From NCBI GenBank assembly GCA_026982415.1, contig JALSHE010000050.1:1-64000 (forward strand): DNA of 64,000 nt. Direction: 5' to 3'. Source of the DNA: Robiginitomaculum sp. (GTDB taxonomy: Bacteria; Pseudomonadota; Alphaproteobacteria; Caulobacterales; Maricaulaceae). Below are positions 49,779-59,252 of the stretch, one piece after another (the first letter of the stretch is position 1; every line of letters starts with the position of its first letter). The position numbers and the translations under genes are program-made. The notes under the pieces are model-generated. The model had not been told where the DNA came from, did not search any database, and saw nothing but the letters and a program-made list of their open reading frames with translations.

Positions 49779-50711
49779 TCACCCCTTTTTAGCGGCAACA
49801 GCATCCCAAGTGAAAATGATGACGGCCACCCATATAAAGCCAAAACAAAGCAAGATACTTGTTGTCAATTTTTCGCCGTACAAGACGCCCATGAGGAATT
49901 GCAGGCTAGGGCCGATGAATTGTAAAAAGCCTAATGTTGATAAGCGTAGACGGCGGGCAGCGAAAGCAAATGCGACCAATGGCAAGACCGTGAGCGGACC
50001 TGCCATGATTAGCAATGTGTTCATGACCGGCGCGTCTCTTAGGAAACTGGTTTGGCCTTGGCTGGATAAATATATCAAATAAGCAATTGCCGGAATAAAC
50101 AGAACGGATATTTCAATAAACAAGCCCGGAACGGCACCAATTTTCACTTGCTTGCGGATGACGCCGTATATGGTAAAACTGACCGCCAAGCTTAGCGCAA
50201 TCCACGGGAACTGCCCGCCGTAAAATGTCAACAGCGCGACGCCAACCGTAGCAAATGCAACGGCAAGAATTTGCAAGCGGCTCAGCGTTTCCCCCAAAAA
50301 TACCACACCGACCAGAACGAAAATAAGTGGGTTGATATAATACCCCAGGCTTGCTTGAAAAATCTGACTGTCCTGTACGGCCCAGATATAAAGCCCCCAG
50401 TTAAAGGCTATGAGCAGGGCGGCTAGGGTCAATGCGCCCAGAGTTTTCAGATTGCGCGCGGCGTGCCATATTTGCGGCCATTGTTTGCGAAAATATAAAA
50501 TAATGGCGGCAAATGGCAGGCTCCAGACAATCCTGTGTGCCAATATCTCTAACGGTGGTACGTCCTGGGTGATTTTAAAATAAACCGGGAAAAAACCCCA
50601 CATAACATAGGCGGCAATGCCTGCGAGCAGGCCGTAATGGGCGGTGCTTATTATGGTTGATTTATTATTCACACTCCCGCTTGTCACAGATATATGGGGA
50701 GTGCCAGACAA
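49779..50711 (-). CDS. rarD: RarD-type EamA transporter
   Basis: A protein of about 297-310 residues with ten membrane segments in two EamA-like halves. The first half has YVMWGFFPVYFKITQDVPPLEILAHRIVWSL and the second has LRLSTLGFLQFIGPSLQFLMGVLYGE, both typical of RarD (chloramphenicol-sensitivity-linked permease family). Substrate uncertain. The longest frame starts at TTG 50711 without a clear ribosome binding site; the GTG at 50672 is an alternative, so the N-terminus is not settled. Converges on pccA. Confidence 0.9.
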   Translation of the reverse strand: MSGTPHISVTSGSVNNKSTIISTAHYGLLAGIAAYVMWGFFPVYFKITQDVPPLEILAHRIVWSLPFAAIILYFRKQWPQIWHAARNLKTLGALTLAALLIAFNWGLYIWAVQDSQIFQASLGYYINPLIFVLVGVVFLGETLSRLQILAVAFATVGVALLTFYGGQFPWIALSLAVSFTIYGVIRKQVKIGAVPGLFIEISVLFIPAIAYLIYLSSQGQTSFLRDAPVMNTLLIMAGPLTVLPLVAFAFAARRLRLSTLGFLQFIGPSLQFLMGVLYGEKLTTSILLCFGFIWVAVIIFTWDAVAAKKG

Positions 50712-50863
50712 TCTTTGCCAGACAGCGGAACACTGTGTTGCAGATTGTTGCAGCTTTGGGGCTATTTACATTTTTGAAACGTGTATTAGCGGAGAGGAGT
50801 GAACAGCACCTGGTTTGCCGGGGCTGTTTGCTTTCTTTGCTCTAATGGATATGACCACTAGAG

Positions 50864-51313
50864 CTAATTTACCATTGCAACTTTATGGGCAACCGCAATA
50901 TCCTTTAAGACGGACAACTCCATAACATCGTTCTGATGCATTTTGTTTAAAATATCTCGCATGGATAAAACGGCGACGAGTACAGAGCCATCTACTATGA
51001 CCAAATGCTGGATGTTGTGATGTTTCATTTTCATGAGCGCACTGCTTAAGTTGGTGTCGCGGTTACAAGTTACCACATGGGTGGACATATAATGATGTAC
51101 CTGGGCACGATCCATATCAAAATTTTCAGACACGAGCGCCGTAACGACATCATGCCCCGTTATGATTCCCACAAGCTTGCCGCCTTTGTCTACTACGGCT
51201 AACCCATTAGCGCTTTCCTTCGCCATAATTTCTATGGCGGCCATGAGCGGGTCTGTAGATTTGCATTTATTGAGGGGGATTTGCTCTTGATTAATAATTG
51301 CTTTAATTGACAT
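50864..51313 (-). CDS. CBS-domain pair protein
   Basis: A 149-residue cytosolic protein made of two CBS motifs (about 8-65 and 77-135): GLAVVDKGGKLVGIITGHDVVTAL and HLVIVDGSVLVAVLSMRDIL. CBS pairs bind adenine nucleotides and act as energy or signal sensors. It follows the MarR gene by 31 nt on the same strand and is probably co-transcribed with it. A 6-bp-stem hairpin (GCTCTA/TAGAGC) lies just after its stop. Confidence 0.88.
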   Translation of the reverse strand: MSIKAIINQEQIPLNKCKSTDPLMAAIEIMAKESANGLAVVDKGGKLVGIITGHDVVTALVSENFDMDRAQVHHYMSTHVVTCNRDTNLSSALMKMKHHNIQHLVIVDGSVLVAVLSMRDILNKMHQNDVMELSVLKDIAVAHKVAMVN

Positions 51314-51344
51314 GTTAGTCTCCTATGATTATTTTTTGGCAAAG

Positions 51345-51893
51345 TTAAATGATTGTCATTGTTCCGGTACTGCTGGCTTCGCCAAGTCGTATGATAATAT
51401 CTTGAGAAAAGGCCGAGACGCTAAATATAACCGTTGTTAATAGTCCTTTTAAGTTTTGTTTGATTTTGAGTAGTCCAGAGTTTACGGCTTTGACTTCATC
51501 TGCGCTTAACCCTTGGAGCGCGTTGTTCTTCATCTCGCCAGCTACATTTCTGAGTTCTTGCAAAAGTTTGGAGGCCTCTGGTTTTAAGCTAAGGCAGTTA
51601 GCCCGCCGATCATTCGGTGCAGGTTTTCGTGAAATAAACCCACGGCTTTCCAATCGGTCAACAAGCCTGCCAACCGAAGCAGAGCCAAGCTCTAGTTCTA
51701 TGGCCAAGTCCCTTTGCGTAATATTTGGTCTATGCTCGATAATGCCGAGCGCCAGCCACTTAACGCGTGTTAAATTATAGCGCTTCACACGGCTATCAAT
51801 ATCACACCTCAGTAAGTGGGCTACGTCATGGATGAGCGTTCCCAGTAAGTCTTCGTGTTTTGTTATCATTCCTAGCATATAATACGTATACAT
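51345..51893 (-). CDS. MarR-family transcriptional regulator
   Basis: A protein of up to 182 residues with a MarR winged helix: ITQRDLAIELELGSASVGRLVDRLESRGFISRKPAPNDRRANCLSLKP. The DNDRR-like wing motif (PNDRRA) is typical. Three in-frame ATGs (51893, 51878, 51869) compete and none has a strong Shine-Dalgarno; 51869 would best fit the usual family N-terminus. ATACGTAT, a palindrome near the start, could be part of an autoregulatory site. Upstream of the CBS gene on the same strand; divergent from rpsD. Confidence 0.85.
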   Translation of the reverse strand: MYTYYMLGMITKHEDLLGTLIHDVAHLLRCDIDSRVKRYNLTRVKWLALGIIEHRPNITQRDLAIELELGSASVGRLVDRLESRGFISRKPAPNDRRANCLSLKPEASKLLQELRNVAGEMKNNALQGLSADEVKAVNSGLLKIKQNLKGLLTTVIFSVSAFSQDIIIRLGEASSTGTMTII

Positions 51894-51990
51894 ATCACAT
51901 GCAAATAAATTTTAATTAACCTTGTATTCCAACAAAAAGCCGATTGCATGCAAACAGACGTGTTTTGTACAAATTCTTCATAAACCCCGC

Positions 51991-52018
51991 TTGACATTGA
52001 TGCACCCGCCTTTAAAAG
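51991..52018 (+). promoter_or_regulatory. Likely sigma-70-type promoter of rpsD
   Basis: TTGACA (51991-51996) and TAAAAG (52013-52018) are 16 bp apart. This would give a leader of about 120 nt before the rpsD ATG. Confidence 0.5.
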
Positions 52019-52145
52019 ACGCGCAACTCTGCTTACGGCAGTGTTTTTCACGGGTTGGTGTGGTGCCGCCGTTGTTGCCTTTTGGGCAAAATCGCTCTTC
52101 GGATTGGCCGGGGAGCCGGGCCACGTCGCAAAAAGGTGCTTTCGC

Positions 52146-52763
52146 ATGTCAAAACGTCATTCCGCTAAATATAAAATCGATCGCCGTGTTGGTGAAAATA
52201 TCTGGGGGCGTCCTAAGTCGCCAGTAAACAAACGCCCATTTCCGCCGGGACAGCACGGCCAAAACCGTCGTGGTAAGCTATCTGATTATGGTACGCAGTT
52301 GCGTGCCAAGCAGAAACTTAAGGGTTATTACGGCAATATTACCGAGAAACAATTCCGCAGTACTTATAAAACCGCTGACCGTATGCGCGGGGATACATCC
52401 GAAAACCTGATCGGCCTTTTGGAATCCCGTTTGGACGCCGTTGTGTACCGCACGAAATTTGTACCAACTGTTTTCGCCGCGCGGCAGTTTGTTAATCACG
52501 GCCATGTTACGGTCAACGGCAAGCGCGTTAATATCCCGTCTTACCGCTGTAAGCCTGGTGATATGATTGAAGTGCGCGAGAAATCCCGCACTATGGCACT
52601 AGTTTTGGAAGCGCTTGAGAGTGCAGAGCGAGAAATTCCTGAATATCTCGACCTAGATCCAAAGGTAATGAAAGTAACATATGTACGCGTACCGTCCTTC
52701 GACGAAGTGCCGTATCCGGTTGTTATGGAACCAAATCTTACCGTCGAGTTCTATTCTCGCTAA
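52146..52763 (+). CDS. rpsD: 30S ribosomal protein S4
   Basis: A 205-residue S4, the normal bacterial length, which binds 16S rRNA early in 30S assembly. Seen are [21 protein letters not shown], the [15 protein letters not shown] region, [17 protein letters not shown], and the S4 RNA-binding domain [31 protein letters not shown]. It is a single-gene unit here, as in other alphaproteobacteria. ATG 52146 with AAAGG 8 nt upstream is the start; upstream in-frame ATGs fall in the leader. Confidence 0.97.
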   Translation: MSKRHSAKYKIDRRVGENIWGRPKSPVNKRPFPPGQHGQNRRGKLSDYGTQLRAKQKLKGYYGNITEKQFRSTYKTADRMRGDTSENLIGLLESRLDAVVYRTKFVPTVFAARQFVNHGHVTVNGKRVNIPSYRCKPGDMIEVREKSRTMALVLEALESAEREIPEYLDLDPKVMKVTYVRVPSFDEVPYPVVMEPNLTVEFYSR

Positions 52764-52772
52764 ACATTGAGA

Positions 52773-53426
52773 TTAACGCAATCGTGGAAGCTCGCGCGTA
52801 ACACGCGCTTGCTTGCCACCGCGTTGCCAAACAATACGGTAGTCGAAATTGGCTTTTAGTTCCGTTTTTGGTAATTTAATAACTTCGTCGTCGAAATAAT
52901 AAAACCCTGGCTCCGAAACCGTAAATTCAACAAAACCAGTAGAACGGTTGCGTATAACTTTGCCTTGTTCGCCCAAAACTTCACATTTAAACACTTCTAA
53001 AACGGGCAGAGATTTACATTGCTTGATTGTGAGTGTGAGTTTGCTTCTGCGCGGTAAGGAATATGTCGCGAGGATAGTTTGTCCTTTGCGTAGATAGATA
53101 CGGTTTGTGGAGAAGCCTTCTATAATAGGGGAAAATAGTGTCCGTTTTTTTACACGCGGCATATTGCGTACATTGTTTTGGGCTTTTTCTGCCAGCAGGG
53201 ACTGGCTAATACCAACAACTTTCCCTGCATCAAAAAAAGCACCAACATAAAACAGGCTACAATATACGACAAAACCAGCGCTGACTAATACCAACACACT
53301 GGAATACATCCGCCGAAATGTATTGCCGCGCCGGGCATTGCGGTGCCTCAGGCTACTTTCTGATTCTTCGAGCAGAATAGCCGTCCAAGTTCTGTCCTTT
53401 TTTGTCTGTTTAATAGTTAGGGCCAT
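52773..53426 (-). CDS. Hypothetical protein with one transmembrane segment
   Basis: A 217-residue protein: a basic cytoplasmic N-terminus (about 1-40), one membrane helix (about 43-65, SVLVLVSAGFVVYCSLFYVGAFF), and a periplasmic domain of about 140 residues with beta-strand character. Phrases such as LRKGQTILATYSLPRRSKLTLTIKQC and EFTVSEPGFYYFDDEV suggest an immunoglobulin-like or jelly-roll fold. No family recognised. A 9-bp-arm inverted repeat lies 14-34 bp before the ATG. Converges on rpsD. Confidence 0.72.
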   Translation of the reverse strand: MALTIKQTKKDRTWTAILLEESESSLRHRNARRGNTFRRMYSSVLVLVSAGFVVYCSLFYVGAFFDAGKVVGISQSLLAEKAQNNVRNMPRVKKRTLFSPIIEGFSTNRIYLRKGQTILATYSLPRRSKLTLTIKQCKSLPVLEVFKCEVLGEQGKVIRNRSTGFVEFTVSEPGFYYFDDEVIKLPKTELKANFDYRIVWQRGGKQARVTRELPRLR

Positions 53427-53439
53427 CGTACAAATCTAA

Positions 53440-53460
53440 CCTATATTTATGAAATATAGG
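53440..53460 (-). promoter_or_regulatory. Inverted repeat CCTATATTT-ATG-AAATATAGG
   Basis: Two perfect 9-bp arms around 3 nt, 14 bp upstream of the ATG at 53426. Candidate operator or leader hairpin; an RNA stem here could also limit translation. Confidence 0.5.
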
Positions 53461-53537
53461 GGGCTTATAGCACGATATGGTTTAGACGAAGTAAATATAC
53501 CACCTTACGATGTAATAAGTGGCCGAAGTTAGAAAGA

Positions 53538-53867
53538 TTATGCTGTAGAAATGCCTTTTTCGGCTAATAATGTCTTAAGTTCGCCAGTTTCGAACATTTC
53601 GCGCATAATATCACAACCACCAACAAATTCGCCTTTGACGAAGATTTGCGGCACGGTTGGCCAGTTATTATAGTCTTTTATGCCTTGGCGGACTTCCGGA
53701 TCATCCAGTACATTAACGCTGGCATATTTTGCGCCGAGATAGTCAAATATTTGCACAACAGTGGAGGAAAACCCGCACTGGGGGAATGTTGGTGTGCCTT
53801 TCATGTAAAGCACAATATCATTACTGGTGACGGTGTTTTTAATGCGGTCGCTTACTGTGTCGGTCAT
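53538..53867 (-). CDS. grxD: Monothiol glutaredoxin Grx4 type
   Basis: A 109-residue monothiol glutaredoxin with the CGFS active site (Cys31 in FPQCGFSS), LKDYNNWPT-like glutathione contacts (IKDYNNWPTVPQIFVKGEFVGG) and a GCDIMREM end. Such proteins carry or deliver [2Fe-2S] clusters, usually in a complex with BolA. The BolA-like gene lies 17 nt upstream on the same strand, so the known Grx4-BolA pair is kept. Confidence 0.96.
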   Translation of the reverse strand: MTDTVSDRIKNTVTSNDIVLYMKGTPTFPQCGFSSTVVQIFDYLGAKYASVNVLDDPEVRQGIKDYNNWPTVPQIFVKGEFVGGCDIMREMFETGELKTLLAEKGISTA

Positions 53868-53884
53868 GGTGTTTCCTTGTTTTG

Positions 53885-54115
53885 TTATTCTGCTTTGGTT
53901 TCGAGTGCAAGGGCGTGAAGTTCTCCACCCATTTTACCCTTAAGAGCGCCATAAACGGCTTGGTGCTGGGCGATACGGGATAGCCCAGCGAAAGACGGGC
54001 TAGTGATGACGGCTTTATAGTGGTCTCCGTCTCCGGCCAAGTCGATTAGTTCCACCTGCGCATCGGGCAGGGCGGCTTTAATCATTTGGATAATATCGTC
54101 GGCTTGCATAGCCAT
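53885..54115 (-). CDS. BolA-family protein
   Basis: A 76-residue BolA/IbaG-type protein: MQADDIIQMIKAALPDAQVEL, DHYKAVITSPSFAGLSRIAQHQAVYGAL and the His-containing end GELHALAL. It pairs with the CGFS glutaredoxin encoded next to it in iron-sulphur cluster trafficking. ATG 54115 has AAGGA 8 nt upstream; longer in-frame starts overlap purL and are less likely. It lies 16 nt after purL. Confidence 0.93.
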   Translation of the reverse strand: MAMQADDIIQMIKAALPDAQVELIDLAGDGDHYKAVITSPSFAGLSRIAQHQAVYGALKGKMGGELHALALETKAE

Positions 54116-54131
54116 AGGTGTGTTCCTTAGT

Positions 54132-56360
54132 TTAGTCGGCCATATAGTCTGGTAGCCAGCTTTCATATTCCATATGGGTATCTTGTAAGGATAAGTCAAA
54201 CCCGCCTGTTGCGATTAAACGACTTCCGCCAATTGTGCCGACTTTTTGGGCGGGGATATTTAATGTCCGCGCCGTGCTGATGACGGGGTTTAGGCTGTTT
54301 TCTTCGACTGATACCAGATACCTCCCTTGGTCTTCGCCGAATAGCCATGCATAAAGCGGCACATCGGCAGAGCCTTTCAGCTTAAAGCCAAAGCCATTAG
54401 CAAATGCCATTTCTATTGCCGCAAGAGCAAGGCCGCCGTCGGATAAATCATGCACGGAACTAACGCGGCGGTCGCGGATCAACCGGCGCACATAGGTGCC
54501 GGCTGCTTTCTCGGCTTCAAGGTCGACGGGCGGCGGTGCGTATAGGGGCGCCTCGGACTTTGCGTGACCGAGGATGAGGTGTGCATATAGAGATGCGCCA
54601 AGCCAGCCATCAGTCTTGCCCAAAAGCACAAGATGCTCACCTTCTTTTGCCCCTTTAAGCGTTGCATAGCGCTCCAAATTTTTAATCAGGCCAACACCTC
54701 CAATCGCCGGGGTCGGGGGAATGGCTTGGCCATTGGTCTCATTATATAGGGACACATTACCGGAAACCACAGGATAATCCAGCGCCCGACACGCCGCGTC
54801 TATGCCTTCTATGGAGCGCACGAATTGCCCCATAACGTCTTTGCGCTCCGGGTTGCCAAAATTCAGACAATCGGTAATAGCGATAGGTTCGGCGCCAACA
54901 CTACAAAGATTGCGGTAGGTTTCCGCGACCGCTTGCTTGCCGCCTTCAAATGCATCGGCAGTAACATAGCGCGGCGTGCAATCCGTTGTGATAGCTATCG
55001 CTTTGTTGGTGCCGTGAATGCGGACAATGGCCGCGTCGCCGCCGGAATTGGAACTGTCGACTGTATCACCCATAACGGAGCGGTCATATTGTTCCCATAT
55101 CCAGCGCTTGGAGGCGATGTCCGGGCTGGTGATCAGGGTCGTGACCACATCATTATAGCTTGTTCCGCGCGTAACTGGGTCCATAATCTGGTCGTTATAG
55201 AGCGTGTCCAGGTTTTTCGGTGGGTCATAAGGGCGGTTCAGGTTCGGAGCGTCATCACCGAGCGGGGCAATGGGAATATCGCAAACAGTTTTGCTTTTGT
55301 GGGTCAAAACCAGATGCCCAGTATCGGTGGTTATGCCAACTTCCGCTACGTCGAGATCCCATTTTTCGAATATTTCTATGGCAATATGTTCTTTGCCGGG
55401 CTGTAAGACCATGAGCATACGCTCTTGGCTCTCGGACAGCATCATCTCGTAGGGGGTCATACCGGTTTCGCGTTGGGGGACTTTATCCAAGTTCATTTTA
55501 ACGCCAACTCCGCCTTTGTCCGCCATTTCGATGGACGAAGATGTCAAGCCTGCGGCGCCCATGTCTTGGATGGCGATGATCGCATCCGTGGCCATCAATT
55601 CCATACAGGCTTCGATTAGCAGTTTCTCTGTGAACGGGTCACCGACCTGGACGGTAGGGCGTTTTGCGTCGCTGTCATCATCAAATTCAGCCGATGCCAT
55701 AGTCGCACCGTGAATGCCGTCGCGCCCGGTCTTGGAGCCTACATAAAAAATCGGATTACCGACGCCCTTGGCAGCCGAATAGAAAACCTTGTCTTGCTTG
55801 GCAAGGCCGACACACATGGCATTGACTAGAATATTATCATTATACCCACGATGGAAATTGGTCTCGCCGCCAACCGTCGGCACACCAACACAATTGCCGT
55901 AAGCGCCAATGCCGTGGACTACGCCTGCCACCAATGACTTGGTTTTAGGGTGGGACGGCTCACCAAATCTCAGCGCATTGAGATTGGCAATAGGCCGCGC
56001 ACCCATAGTAAATACATCGCGCATAATACCGCCTACGCCTGTGGCTGCGCCCTGAAAAGGTTCAATATAGGACGGATGGTTATGGCTTTCCATTTTGAAA
56101 ACAATCGCATCACCGTCGTCTATGTCGATAACACCCGCATTCTCGCCGGGGCCTTGAATAACCCGTTTGCCTTTGGTCAGCATTTTCTTCAAATGTCGCC
56201 GCGATGATTTATAGGAACAATGCTCCGACCACATGACCGAGAATATACCTAGCTCTGTGATGTTGGGCGCGCGACCAAGCCTGTCACAAATAATTTCGTA
56301 TTCTTTTTCTGATAAGCCGTGTTCTGCGACGACTTCAGGTGTGATTTTCACTTTTTTCAT
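54132..56360 (-). CDS. purL: Phosphoribosylformylglycinamidine synthase subunit PurL
   Basis: A 742-residue small-type PurL, the ATP-dependent synthetase subunit for step four of de novo purine synthesis; it needs PurQ (glutaminase) and PurS, both encoded just upstream. Motifs: [54 protein letters not shown] and [15 protein letters not shown]. Its ATG overlaps the purQ stop (ATGA, 56357-56360), indicating coupled translation. Operon order is purC, purS, purQ, purL, then bolA and grxD. Confidence 0.97.
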   Translation of the reverse strand: MKKVKITPEVVAEHGLSEKEYEIICDRLGRAPNITELGIFSVMWSEHCSYKSSRRHLKKMLTKGKRVIQGPGENAGVIDIDDGDAIVFKMESHNHPSYIEPFQGAATGVGGIMRDVFTMGARPIANLNALRFGEPSHPKTKSLVAGVVHGIGAYGNCVGVPTVGGETNFHRGYNDNILVNAMCVGLAKQDKVFYSAAKGVGNPIFYVGSKTGRDGIHGATMASAEFDDDSDAKRPTVQVGDPFTEKLLIEACMELMATDAIIAIQDMGAAGLTSSSIEMADKGGVGVKMNLDKVPQRETGMTPYEMMLSESQERMLMVLQPGKEHIAIEIFEKWDLDVAEVGITTDTGHLVLTHKSKTVCDIPIAPLGDDAPNLNRPYDPPKNLDTLYNDQIMDPVTRGTSYNDVVTTLITSPDIASKRWIWEQYDRSVMGDTVDSSNSGGDAAIVRIHGTNKAIAITTDCTPRYVTADAFEGGKQAVAETYRNLCSVGAEPIAITDCLNFGNPERKDVMGQFVRSIEGIDAACRALDYPVVSGNVSLYNETNGQAIPPTPAIGGVGLIKNLERYATLKGAKEGEHLVLLGKTDGWLGASLYAHLILGHAKSEAPLYAPPPVDLEAEKAAGTYVRRLIRDRRVSSVHDLSDGGLALAAIEMAFANGFGFKLKGSADVPLYAWLFGEDQGRYLVSVEENSLNPVISTARTLNIPAQKVGTIGGSRLIATGGFDLSLQDTHMEYESWLPDYMAD

Positions 56361-57034
56361 CGCACCGCCTCCAATACGCTCTTAAACAGAGCAATGCCGT
56401 CCGTACCGCCGCGCCCAGAATCGCAAATTAAGGGGTCCACCGCCCGTTCAGGGTGGGGCATCATGCCCAGAACGTTGCCCGCTTCGTTGCAAATACCCGC
56501 TATATCGTTCAGGGAACCATTGGGGTTATCTATATATTTGAACACGATACGCCCGGTTTTTCTCAACTCTCTAAGCGTATCATTATCGGCGTAATAATTG
56601 CCGTCGAAATGGGCGATAGGGTAGGTCACTTCGGTTATACCTTTATAGGCTTTGGTGAACATTGTATCCCCGTTGACAATTTGTAGCTTTTGCGGGCGGC
56701 AGACAAAGCGCAAGCCTTTATTGCGCATCAAAGCCCCCGGCAAAAGCCCGGCTTCGGTCAGGATTTGAAAGCCGTTGCAAAACCCGGCCACAGGTAGGCC
56801 GTTTCCGGCTTTTTTGACAATATCGCGGACGATCGGCGAGCGGGCGGCTATTGCCCCGGAACGCAGATAATCGCCGTAGGAAAATCCGCCCGGTATAACG
56901 ACAAAATCGACTTTAGGCAGGGTGGTTTCTTCGTGCCAAACCATGAGAGGTTTGCGCCCTGTGATTTTCTCAAGTGCGGTCGCGGCGTCGCGGTCGCAAT
57001 TGGAAGCGGGGAAGACAATAACTGCGCTTTGCAT
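56357..57034 (-). CDS. purQ: Phosphoribosylformylglycinamidine synthase subunit PurQ
   Basis: A 225-residue class I glutamine amidotransferase that supplies ammonia to PurL. Nucleophile Cys86 is in [13 protein letters not shown], the oxyanion region is [15 protein letters not shown], and the triad His-Glu is in [10 protein letters not shown]. Length and N-terminus ([17 protein letters not shown]) are typical. It starts 9 nt after purS and overlaps purL by 4 nt. Confidence 0.97.
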   Translation of the reverse strand: MQSAVIVFPASNCDRDAATALEKITGRKPLMVWHEETTLPKVDFVVIPGGFSYGDYLRSGAIAARSPIVRDIVKKAGNGLPVAGFCNGFQILTEAGLLPGALMRNKGLRFVCRPQKLQIVNGDTMFTKAYKGITEVTYPIAHFDGNYYADNDTLRELRKTGRIVFKYIDNPNGSLNDIAGICNEAGNVLGMMPHPERAVDPLICDSGRGGTDGIALFKSVLEAVR

Positions 57035-57043
57035 ATCTATGTC

Positions 57044-57286
57044 CTACTCGACAATCTCGATTTGGTAATCTTCAATCACCGTATTGGCTAAGAGTTGCTT
57101 GCACATTTTCTCGACTTCCAGTTTTGCGGTTTCAGCATTATCAGAGCTAAGATCAAGCTCGATGGTTTTACCTTGGCGGGCTTTGGTGACACCCTCAAAA
57201 CCCATATGAGTTAAAGAACGGGCAATGGTGCGGCCTTGCGGGTCGAGAACGCCGGGCTTAAGACCGATATGTATAATAGCTTTCAT
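57044..57286 (-). CDS. purS: Phosphoribosylformylglycinamidine synthase subunit PurS
   Basis: An 80-residue PurS, the small dimeric subunit that links PurL and PurQ. Seen are KAIIHIGLKPGVLDPQGRTIARSLTHMGFEGV and the C-terminal EKMCKQLLANTVIEDYQIEI. It directly abuts purC (stop and start separated by zero bases) and precedes purQ by 9 nt. Confidence 0.97.
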   Translation of the reverse strand: MKAIIHIGLKPGVLDPQGRTIARSLTHMGFEGVTKARQGKTIELDLSSDNAETAKLEVEKMCKQLLANTVIEDYQIEIVE

Positions 57287-58063
57287 TTATTCATCCTTAT
57301 TAGAAACAACAGATAGTTTAGGCGGCGCTTTCGGGTTTTGCTTTAATATACCGAGCCGGGTCGCAACCTCCGTATAGGCATCAACCAGTCCGCCGAGATC
57401 GCGGCGGAACCTGTCTTTATCCAGTTTCTCCTGGGTCTTGCTATCCCAAAGACGGCAAGAATCCGGACTGATTTCATCGGCCAGTAATAACACATGATCT
57501 CCGTTCTCGTCCGTATAACGACCAAACTCTATTTTAAAGTCTATCAGATCAATGCCAATGCCCGCAAACATGCCGCACAAAATATCATTAATACGTAATG
57601 TCAGTGCCGTCATTTCGTCGACCTCTGCGGATGTCGCCCAACCAAATGCGAGAATATGCTCTTCGGTGCAGAGCGGGTCGTTAAGCTCGTCTTTTTTATA
57701 GCAAAACTCGATAATAGAACGGGACAGGCGCTTGCCTTCTTCAAGGCCAAACATCGGGCAAATAGAGCCTGCGGCAACATTGCGGCAAATGACTTCGAGG
57801 GGAATAATCTCCACCTCTTTGATCAATTGCTCGCGCATATTCAGGCGTTTGATAAAATGCGTCGGTATACCAACCTTGCCCAACATCAACATAATATATT
57901 CTGAAATTCTATTGTTCAGGACGCCCTTGCCGCTTAACACGGCTTTCTTTTTGGCGTTAAAAGCAGTGGCGTCGTCTTTAAAATACTGAACAAGTGTGCC
58001 CGGCTTTGGCCCTTTGTATAGAATTTTTGCCTTGCCTTCGTAGATTTTTTCTCGTCTGGACAT
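57287..58063 (-). CDS. purC: SAICAR synthetase
   Basis: A 258-residue phosphoribosylaminoimidazole-succinocarboxamide synthase, step eight of purine synthesis. Motifs: [58 protein letters not shown] and a tail beyond the core. First gene of the purC-purS-purQ-purL operon; divergent from the ATPase-inhibitor gene at 58249, a common alphaproteobacterial arrangement. Confidence 0.97.
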   Translation of the reverse strand: MSRREKIYEGKAKILYKGPKPGTLVQYFKDDATAFNAKKKAVLSGKGVLNNRISEYIMLMLGKVGIPTHFIKRLNMREQLIKEVEIIPLEVICRNVAAGSICPMFGLEEGKRLSRSIIEFCYKKDELNDPLCTEEHILAFGWATSAEVDEMTALTLRINDILCGMFAGIGIDLIDFKIEFGRYTDENGDHVLLLADEISPDSCRLWDSKTQEKLDKDRFRRDLGGLVDAYTEVATRLGILKQNPKAPPKLSVVSNKDE

Positions 58064-58248
58064 TATATACTGCCATTTGCGTGCCGATTCGCACTATAAG
58101 GCAAGAATTTATCCTAGGCGGTCTTACTCCACAAGACAATCTACATGAAATACGCTGCTTTTTATTGGGGATATTAATTATAATTTTGTGGCCTTTTTTA
58201 GTCAGGCTAGGTAAAATGGCGCAAATGCTCAACTTGATTGGAAATAAA

Positions 58249-58572
58249 ATGAAGTCCTTTGATGACCGTAATAAATTTGCAGAGAAGAAATTTGTATCAG
58301 ATGCAGATCAAGATTTTAAAATCGAAGCCCGCCGCAATAAATTGCTTGGCCTGTGGGTTGCTGACCTTATCGGGAAAACTGGCGACGACGTCATGCCTTA
58401 TGTTCTGGAAGTGATCAAATCCGACATGGAAGAAGCAGGCGACGATGATGTGTTTCGCAAGGTTAAGGCAGATATAATTGCCGCCGGCGCACAAATGTCC
58501 GACGTAGAAATCCGTGAGCGCATGGACATCTTCTTAACCGAAGCCCGTAAGCAGATTACTGAGGCTGAGTAA
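58249..58572 (+). CDS. F1-ATPase inhibitor zeta subunit (DUF1476)
   Basis: A 107-residue protein matching the alphaproteobacterial ATP synthase inhibitor zeta: an inhibitory N-terminal region (MKSFDDRNKFAEKKFVSDAD) and a four-helix part with KIEARRNKLLGLWVADLIG and EEAGDDDVFRKVKADI. In Paracoccus, zeta blocks ATP hydrolysis by F1. ATG 58249 is chosen because it gives the family N-terminus and length; an ATG at 58216 is possible. Located beside the pur operon, away from ATP synthase genes. Confidence 0.9.
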   Translation: MKSFDDRNKFAEKKFVSDADQDFKIEARRNKLLGLWVADLIGKTGDDVMPYVLEVIKSDMEEAGDDDVFRKVKADIIAAGAQMSDVEIRERMDIFLTEARKQITEAE

Positions 58573-58632
58573 AACACTTCTCTCCTTCCCCCATCAAAAA
58601 ATGGGGGGAGGAGAAATTAAGAACTTGTTACA

Positions 58633-59094
58633 TCAGCGCGGTGCGTTGGGGGCGGGGCAGGTAATGTCGAATGACGGCTTATTTGCCAGCGCATAGGTTT
58701 TCAGGTTTCCGATATGGGCCGCCATAGCCCCTGCATCATACATCATATTGACGCAGCCTAGCGTGTTTTTCGTATCCGCATCTACCATGGCTGCAAAGCC
58801 TGTGACGCCGTACCATTGATTGTATTGCGTTGCGATTTGGTGGTCAAAAGCGATATGGGCACTGCGTTCAATGCGCCCGCTATCGGTAACATCAATAACC
58901 ACGACTTTGATTGAAGGGTCATTTAGTTGTTTAAGGGCGCGGTTAAGGTTTGGCTCGACAATTTTACAAGGCGCGCACCAGTCGGCACGAAATATCACCA
59001 CATACATTTCTGGTGGCTGTTGCGCATGAGCGGCGGAACCAATGCCCAAGATTAGGAATAAGGGCAGGAAAAAATATTTAATCAAATGTGTCAT
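58633..59094 (-). CDS. Secreted thioredoxin-like protein A
   Basis: A 153-residue exported thioredoxin-fold protein: signal peptide (cut after AAHA, about residue 24), then VVIFRADWCAPCKIVEPNL with Cys40 and Cys43. The later GVTGFAAMVDAD segment lies where thioredoxins have the cis-Pro (usually G-x-P-T), but no Pro is present. Two more Cys occur in TLGCVN and TCPAP, also kept in the paralogue at 59253. Probably periplasmic. It has its own transcript, as a terminator separates it from the paralogue. Partner proteins unknown. Confidence 0.82.
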   Translation of the reverse strand: MTHLIKYFFLPLFLILGIGSAAHAQQPPEMYVVIFRADWCAPCKIVEPNLNRALKQLNDPSIKVVVIDVTDSGRIERSAHIAFDHQIATQYNQWYGVTGFAAMVDADTKNTLGCVNMMYDAGAMAAHIGNLKTYALANKPSFDITCPAPNAPR

Positions 59095-59187
59095 TACTCA
59101 CCTATAGCTGTGCCAAAAAGTCTGCGCATCTGACTTATACAGCTTAATATGTAAAATATTCGTGATGTAAATACGGGGAATGCGGGC

Positions 59188-59218
59188 AAAAAAATAGGCT
59201 CGGCGAACCGAACCTATT
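59188..59218 (-). terminator. Rho-independent terminator after the thioredoxin-like gene B
   Basis: On the minus strand AATAGGTTCGG and CCGAGCCTATT form an 11-bp stem with one mismatch and a TTCG tetraloop, followed by a T-run (59188-59194). Confidence 0.88.
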
Positions 59219-59252
59219 GTTTTGTATTTACGGGAGTAATTATTTGCCAAAA

